Source: a virus. Taken from it: 24,712 bases of DNA. Positions within the stretch are counted from its first letter, which is position 1; the number at the start of each line of letters is the position of its first letter. The notes under the pieces are model-generated. The model was not told where the DNA came from, did no database searches, and was given only the letters and a program-made list of their open reading frames with translations. The stretch covers positions 1-24,712 of IMG/VR virus record IMGVR_UViG_3300032069_000425. One strand, 5' to 3'. The position numbers and the translations under genes are program-made. Positions 19,897-24,712 of the stretch are shown piece by piece.

Positions 19897-21270
19897 ATGA
19901 ACAACGAAGATACTCTGGACAAGACCGTGGAGACTGGGACCGACAATAACGCGGCCGATGGCTGGGTTCTCACTCCCCTTGCCACAATCGCCGCTCTGGA
20001 TTCATCCACCTTTAGCGCGGTCAATGCAACGGACGCCATCCCCGCGACGTGGGAAGAGCGCGCCAGAAAAGCCTGGGAGTACTACACCGAAGAGCCGCTG
20101 GTCAAGAACTGCGTGAACTCGTGGCGGACGTTTGCCGTGGGTGATGAGATACGGATTGCCAGTGACGATGATGCCGTCAAGACGGAGGCAAACGATCTCG
20201 CCGCCCGGCTGCGCGTATCCCGATTCGTGAAGGACATGATCCTCCAGCTTCTCGTCAAAGGCGACGCGGTCGGGTTCAAGCGATACACCAAGGACGGCAA
20301 GGACATCGAGCAGATCACGTGCGTGAACCCCATCTCCATCAAGGTGAAGTATTCGCAAGGCGAGCTTATCGAGGTTCAGCAGTTCCCCGACGACAAGCCA
20401 AGCGCGGGAGCCGGGATAGATTTGCCGGTCGAGCAGACTCTGCATCTGAAGTGGGACGCGCCCGAGTTCTCTCCGCGCGGCAACTCCATTGTGCTTCCGG
20501 CGTTCCAGTCCATCGAGCTGCTACGCCACTACAGACACGCCGAAGAGGCCATAGCCAAACGCTGGGCGACTCCGCTCAGGATCATCAAGGTCGAGGACAA
20601 GGTCAAGGAGGTCAAGGAAGACATCGTGGTCGCGCTCGGGCTGTCACGGTCACTGGTATCGGGTGACGGTCCCAACTTCGCGACCGCGTCCGTGAGCATG
20701 CGCAAGATGGTGGTGATGATCCGGGAGATAACACAAGCGGCGCGAACGATACTCGACTGGATATACGACGATTGGTTGGAGCTTGCTGGGCATGAGGGCA
20801 AGGGCATCCACTTCCTTTTCAATGACCTCGACCCGACGGACGCCGTCGACTTCAAGAAGCTGCTCATCGAGCTTTATGACCGTAAGCTAATCAGCCGGTC
20901 GTCCCTGCAGATGAAGATGGACCTCGACCCGGAGATTGAAGAAGGCAACCGCCAGAATGAAAGCAAGTCGGCAGACCTGCTGGATGAGAAGCAGGTGAAG
21001 CCCATCGTTGACATGGTGGTCGCCGGGATAATGAGTATTGAGAGCGCGCAGCAGATGCTGGGGTTGGACCCGGCGAAGAACCCCGTGGGCTCCGGCGCTG
21101 CAGCAGACTGGGCAGGTCTATTCACGCAGGCCAACTTCTCGGACAAGCTCTGCGACGACTGCGGGTACTTCGGTGAGGACAACAACCGCTGCGGCGTTAC
21201 ATCGGCGGAGGTCACGTTTGACACGTCGGCCTGCCGTTTCCTGCGACCCAAGAAGAAGGCTATTCAGTGA
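19897..21270 (+). CDS. phage portal protein with a C-terminal four-cysteine motif
   Basis: A 457-aa portal, the dodecameric ring through which DNA enters the head. Evidence is its place directly after the large terminase and before a MuF head protein, plus typical portal content: ARKAWEYYTEEPLVKNCVNS near the N-terminus, a long acidic/basic alpha-helical stem region (EDKVKEVKEDIVVALG), and a conserved-looking MVVMIREITQAARTILDWIY segment. ATG 19897 has GGAGGGAGA eight bases upstream; the longer frame from 19753 gives a poor, Arg-rich leader. The C-terminus carries C419, C422, C432 and C446 in CDDCGYF...RCGV...ACRF, a zinc- or Fe-S-binding pattern unusual for portals. Confidence 0.82.
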   Translation: MNNEDTLDKTVETGTDNNAADGWVLTPLATIAALDSSTFSAVNATDAIPATWEERARKAWEYYTEEPLVKNCVNSWRTFAVGDEIRIASDDDAVKTEANDLAARLRVSRFVKDMILQLLVKGDAVGFKRYTKDGKDIEQITCVNPISIKVKYSQGELIEVQQFPDDKPSAGAGIDLPVEQTLHLKWDAPEFSPRGNSIVLPAFQSIELLRHYRHAEEAIAKRWATPLRIIKVEDKVKEVKEDIVVALGLSRSLVSGDGPNFATASVSMRKMVVMIREITQAARTILDWIYDDWLELAGHEGKGIHFLFNDLDPTDAVDFKKLLIELYDRKLISRSSLQMKMDLDPEIEEGNRQNESKSADLLDEKQVKPIVDMVVAGIMSIESAQQMLGLDPAKNPVGSGAAADWAGLFTQANFSDKLCDDCGYFGEDNNRCGVTSAEVTFDTSACRFLRPKKKAIQ

Positions 21271-24200
21271 GAGTGCCCCAGCCCACAATGTGCGCTGTCG
21301 CGGATACGACCTGGCAGGCCAAAGCGATCCGCGAGGCGGCTGGCAAGAGCCTCATGGCTCGCGATATGTACGCGAATCAGGTGGTGACCGAGCTTACGCA
21401 GTCGCTTGTTTCCGCGCGCAAACAGGTTCACGCGGCGATGCTTGGTTTTGGGAACCTGGGGTCACTGCCTGATAACAAGCTCGCCGCCAAGCAGGGTCTG
21501 GACAAGCTCGACTCCGAGATTGGGGATGTGCTCAAGTCGCTGGAGAGAGACCAGACTCTGATGTTCAAGCGCTCCGGCAAGGCGGCGTTCCGCTCGGGTG
21601 TGTATCGCGGCATAGAAGAGTTCGCCACGGCTCAGATGCCATTCTACAAAGACCTGACGCCGGATGGGATCGACAAGCTCACCACATCTGTGTTCACCCT
21701 TATCGACACCGACGCTCTGGACTTCATGGCCAACTACAACCTCGTGCTTGTGGGCGATGTGCACCGGGAGCTTGCCGACGGCATCCGGAAGACCATCTTC
21801 TCCGGCGTCGCCACGGGCAAGAGCGCCAGAGACATAGTCCGAGACATGGGTAGCGTCATTGAAGACAAGGAATCGTTCCGCCGCGCCGGGAGCAAGGTGT
21901 TCTCCAAAGCGCAGTACCGGATGGAGATGATAGCTCGCACCGAGGTCCTGCGCGCGCACAACCAGGGGCGAATCAAGTTCCACCAGCAGGTGGGGGTTAC
22001 AAAGCTCGAATGGATGACCATGGAGGACGAGCGGATGTGCCCGGTCTGCGGCGAGCTTGACGGTAAACAGTTCGACATAGACAAGATTCCCAGTCAGCCT
22101 CGGCATCCAGATTGCCGTTGCAGCAGTATCGTCGCGTGGCCTCTTGTGATCTGCGGCGGGGAACTCGGTGCGACAGCCGCTACGGGTCAGAGCGCATGCA
22201 TCCTCCCGCCGCAGGCAATACACGACCAGGCAAAGCAGCAGACCGAGGAAGAGAAGAAACTCAAGGGCGCATTTGAATCCGGTCAGATCGCGGACCTGTC
22301 GGGGCTGACGGTAAAGCAGCTACAGACTCTTGCCAAAGGTAACGGCATTGGTGTCGCTCGCACAAAACCCGACTTCATCAAGCTCCTCGACGCGTCAGAG
22401 CCGGGGATCGGCCATGCGGACCTCTCCGGCGCGGCGCTGCAGGCAAAGATCAAGCAATATAACATCGCCGCACTGCGTAGTAAAGACGATCTCGCGAAAC
22501 TGCTCGCCGAGAAGCAGGCCATCATCAAGCAGGCGAAAGCCCTGGAGGAAGCCGCGAAGAACGCCGCACCTCAGACCGATCTTTCGGGTCTTACCGTGGC
22601 TCAGCTCAAGGACATGGCCAAGCAGCACGGCGTGTCTCTGAACCTCACTAAGTCCGATGTCATCGAGATGCTGGACGGCCTTGAGCCGCACATAGACCAT
22701 TACAACTACTCCGGCAAGACCCTGATCGCCGCCAAGCAGAAATTCGGCATCCCCCCGCTCAAGAACAAAGAGCAGCTCGTGAAAGCCCTGGAGAAAACTG
22801 CGGGCAAGCAGATGGCGGATCAGGCCAAGCAGCAGGCTCTTGATGTGGCGAAGACCGAGGCACTGAAGAAAGCCGAGCAGTCTCTCAAGGATGCCGCCGC
22901 GCAGATAGTAATGCCGTCCTCTCCCGCGCAGTATTCATCGTTCCTGGACTCAGTGACGGTCGCTGAAGCAGAACTCGCGAAAGTCTCCGAGCTGCCCGCT
23001 GCCGTCATAGAACAGCACGCCAAGGAAGTGGCGCTGAAGAAGCTCACGTTCCAGCAGCAGGTCTCGGCGATGAAGTCCGGCGAACTGAAAGACCTCGCGA
23101 AGCAGACGAAGGTCACGCACTGGCAGTGGGCCACGAAAGATGAACTGACAACACTGTTCAGCGAAACCGATCCTGGAAAGATCGGGGCAGCCAAAGCAGG
23201 CATCGAGGCAAAGCATGCCAAGTGGGCCGAAAAGCACTTGGGTAAGTCCGGCAAGCCCGTGCCGAAGCAGCCGAGCCCACCGCCGACCCATCCCACGGTT
23301 GAACACACAACACCAGCCGTGCCCGCATTCACCAAGAAAGGCTCGGAGTTTGACAGCGCCGATACCGCCTGGGCAGAGCACGGCAAGCCTGAGAAGTTTA
23401 AGTATGACGGCAACGCCAAAGTCGGAGGCGCTCACGAGAAGGAGTTCTGGCTCGATGAGAACGGCAACAAGTGGCTCTTCAAGCCGGTCGGCAGAGCATC
23501 GGATGACTTCATTGCCGAGGGTGAGGAGGTCGCATACAAGTTAGGCAGGCTCATCGACCCCGATGCAGTGGAGGTCAGAACCATTCGGTTGAAGGACCGC
23601 ACCGGGTCGATCCAGAAGTGGCGCAATGATCTGGCTGCCAAGTACGACTTCTCCAGTTTTGATGTAGCCGATCTCACTGCTGAAGAGATAGCGCAGGTAC
23701 AGCGTGAACACGTCCTTGACTGGCTTATCTCAAACCACGACGGCCACTCCAAGCAGTTCCTCCGGGCGAAGAATGGCAAGGTCTACGGTATCGACAAGGG
23801 ACAGCTATTCAAGTTCCTGGGATCGGACAAGCTCTCCGTTGACTATCACCCCAATGGCGTCTGCGGGGAACAGGAGCCGTTCTACAACACGCTCTTCCGC
23901 GCGGCGAAGCAAGGCAAGGTGACGGTCGACCCGTCCACCACTCTGCGCTACATTCGCGAAGTGGAGCGCATATCGGACGACGATTACCTCGGTCTGCTGC
24001 GGCCTTACGTCGAAGGCAGGTTCGGCAGCGATGAGGCCGGTAAGCGGGCGTTCTACGAACTGGCGCTGGCTCGAAAGCACAACCTGCGTCGGGACTTCGA
24101 AGGGTTCTATTCGGATGTCCTCGGAAAGAAGAAGTTCGCATTCGACGAGGCGGCAGACATCCCCGTCAAAGGTCGTATCGGGAAGGCCGAAGAGAAGATC

Positions 24201-24712
24201 ATCGAAGATGCCCAGCGTCTCGGCTGGCAGGGCAAGGCGCTCCCGATAGACGAGGACGACATAGAGGACCAGAACGCGCTCATCTTCACCGAGACGGCGA
24301 AAGGCCAGCAGCGCACCGTCATCAAGCTCAAGGTCAGGCCGGAGGCGGAATCGAAGATACTGGCCAAGCTCCGCAAAGCCACAAAGCAAGTCAGCAAGGT
24401 CGGGGAGAGCCTGCCGGAAGACGACTTCTCTGCTGATATTCTCGACGCGGTAAAGAGTGTGAACCACCACTCGGGTGATGGCAAGTACAACCAGGCCAAG
24501 ATTGATAAGGCCGCCGGACACATCAAGGCTCTGAGGCAGCTTGCGAAATCCGATGATCCCGACATCCGTGAGATGGCCGAGACCTACATCGACTGGGTGG
24601 ACAGAGTCCAGCAGGCCGCGATTCAAGGTAAGTCCATACCTGAGCGCTTCGAGGGTTATCTGAAGAAGGTCGTTACCAAGGCCAAGAAGACCGACTCGGA
24701 CTTCACGGTTCG
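21267..24712 (+). CDS. giant MuF head protein with SAP-like repeats and a kinase-like domain (partial, runs off end)
   Basis: At least 1,148 codons in one open frame. GTG 21267 overlaps the portal stop as GTGA, with AGAAGG seven bases upstream. Order: an N-terminal helical region; a phage Mu gpF/SPP1 gp7 head-morphogenesis domain (~120-290) with ARTEVLRAHN (223-232) and cysteines C258, C261, C283, C285 in CPVC and HPDCRC; five SAP/HeH/Rho-N-like helical units of ~33 aa starting near 343, 385, 438, 480 and 602, most with D/N-x-SG-x-T and a basic loop; a Pro-rich linker (~660-700); a kinase-like domain (~700-960) with K739 in WLFKP, NHDGHSKQF (D825, H827) and VYGIDKGQLF (D843), as in PI3/4-kinase and HipA folds; then a helical, charged tail. 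MuF proteins are packed in the capsid, so the kinase would be delivered into the host. This is inference. Confidence 0.85.
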   Translation, partial: MRVPQPTMCAVADTTWQAKAIREAAGKSLMARDMYANQVVTELTQSLVSARKQVHAAMLGFGNLGSLPDNKLAAKQGLDKLDSEIGDVLKSLERDQTLMFKRSGKAAFRSGVYRGIEEFATAQMPFYKDLTPDGIDKLTTSVFTLIDTDALDFMANYNLVLVGDVHRELADGIRKTIFSGVATGKSARDIVRDMGSVIEDKESFRRAGSKVFSKAQYRMEMIARTEVLRAHNQGRIKFHQQVGVTKLEWMTMEDERMCPVCGELDGKQFDIDKIPSQPRHPDCRCSSIVAWPLVICGGELGATAATGQSACILPPQAIHDQAKQQTEEEKKLKGAFESGQIADLSGLTVKQLQTLAKGNGIGVARTKPDFIKLLDASEPGIGHADLSGAALQAKIKQYNIAALRSKDDLAKLLAEKQAIIKQAKALEEAAKNAAPQTDLSGLTVAQLKDMAKQHGVSLNLTKSDVIEMLDGLEPHIDHYNYSGKTLIAAKQKFGIPPLKNKEQLVKALEKTAGKQMADQAKQQALDVAKTEALKKAEQSLKDAAAQIVMPSSPAQYSSFLDSVTVAEAELAKVSELPAAVIEQHAKEVALKKLTFQQQVSAMKSGELKDLAKQTKVTHWQWATKDELTTLFSETDPGKIGAAKAGIEAKHAKWAEKHLGKSGKPVPKQPSPPPTHPTVEHTTPAVPAFTKKGSEFDSADTAWAEHGKPEKFKYDGNAKVGGAHEKEFWLDENGNKWLFKPVGRASDDFIAEGEEVAYKLGRLIDPDAVEVRTIRLKDRTGSIQKWRNDLAAKYDFSSFDVADLTAEEIAQVQREHVLDWLISNHDGHSKQFLRAKNGKVYGIDKGQLFKFLGSDKLSVDYHPNGVCGEQEPFYNTLFRAAKQGKVTVDPSTTLRYIREVERISDDDYLGLLRPYVEGRFGSDEAGKRAFYELALARKHNLRRDFEGFYSDVLGKKKFAFDEAADIPVKGRIGKAEEKIIEDAQRLGWQGKALPIDEDDIEDQNALIFTETAKGQQRTVIKLKVRPEAESKILAKLRKATKQVSKVGESLPEDDFSADILDAVKSVNHHSGDGKYNQAKIDKAAGHIKALRQLAKSDDPDIREMAETYIDWVDRVQQAAIQGKSIPERFEGYLKKVVTKAKKTDSDFTV

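Overview
The window is the left part of an integrated tailed bacteriophage (prophage), or a close derivative, sitting just downstream of a bacterial tmRNA gene. Only the first ~600 bases look like host chromosome. They hold a complete one-piece ssrA (191-541) with its tag reading frame and a hairpin after it. The sequence is G+C-rich and genes mostly overlap by 1 to 4 bases, as in a compact phage genome. I cannot name the host. The tmRNA tag (GKPINGTTSYALAA) and a GAAC-N4-GTTC box of the kind bound by Gram-positive/actinobacterial-type LexA do not fix a phylum. No right-hand attachment site is visible, and the window ends inside a head gene.

Layout. (1) 604-1074: no convincing gene; several inverted and direct repeats, probably the left end of the element. 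(2) 1075-4203, minus strand: an integration operon, in transcription order a 70-aa protein of unknown function, an M15 peptidase (endolysin type), a DUF2924 protein, a large serine recombinase and a small ParB/KorB-like HTH protein. (3) 4204-4470: control region with a leftward promoter candidate, two palindromes, a LexA-like box and a consensus rightward promoter bracketed by a perfect 12-bp inverted repeat. (4) 4471-5705: XRE repressor and ImmA/IrrE-type metallopeptidase, an immunity pair. (5) 5718-7209: two small proteins with DUF2292/YezD-like motifs and a phage sigma factor, separated by two strongly structured leaders that end in U-tract terminators. (6) 7322-15949: replication and recombination operon: PD-(D/E)XK nuclease with Fe-S cysteines, Sak4-like ATPase, DUF669 SSB-like protein, ERCC4 nuclease, RecD2-like helicase, primase-helicase, and a protein of unknown function with a TubC-like N-terminus. 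(7) 16123-24712: packaging and head genes: small terminase, large terminase, portal, and a very long MuF-type head protein that continues past the window. A two-gene tyrosine-recombinase cassette lies on the opposite strand between the terminase genes.

How it may work together (inference). The repressor/ImmA pair holds the prophage silent and damage signalling releases it. The sigma factor and the two leader RNAs would time expression of the replication operon, whose Sak4/SSB/nuclease/helicase set points to recombination-dependent replication. The serine recombinase would integrate and excise the element. The tyrosine-recombinase pair inside the packaging genes looks like a separate insertion or switch.

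The most notable object is the last gene: a MuF head-morphogenesis domain, then five SAP/HeH-like repeats, then a PI-kinase/HipA-like kinase domain, in one uninterrupted frame of more than 1,148 codons. It may be a virion-delivered effector.
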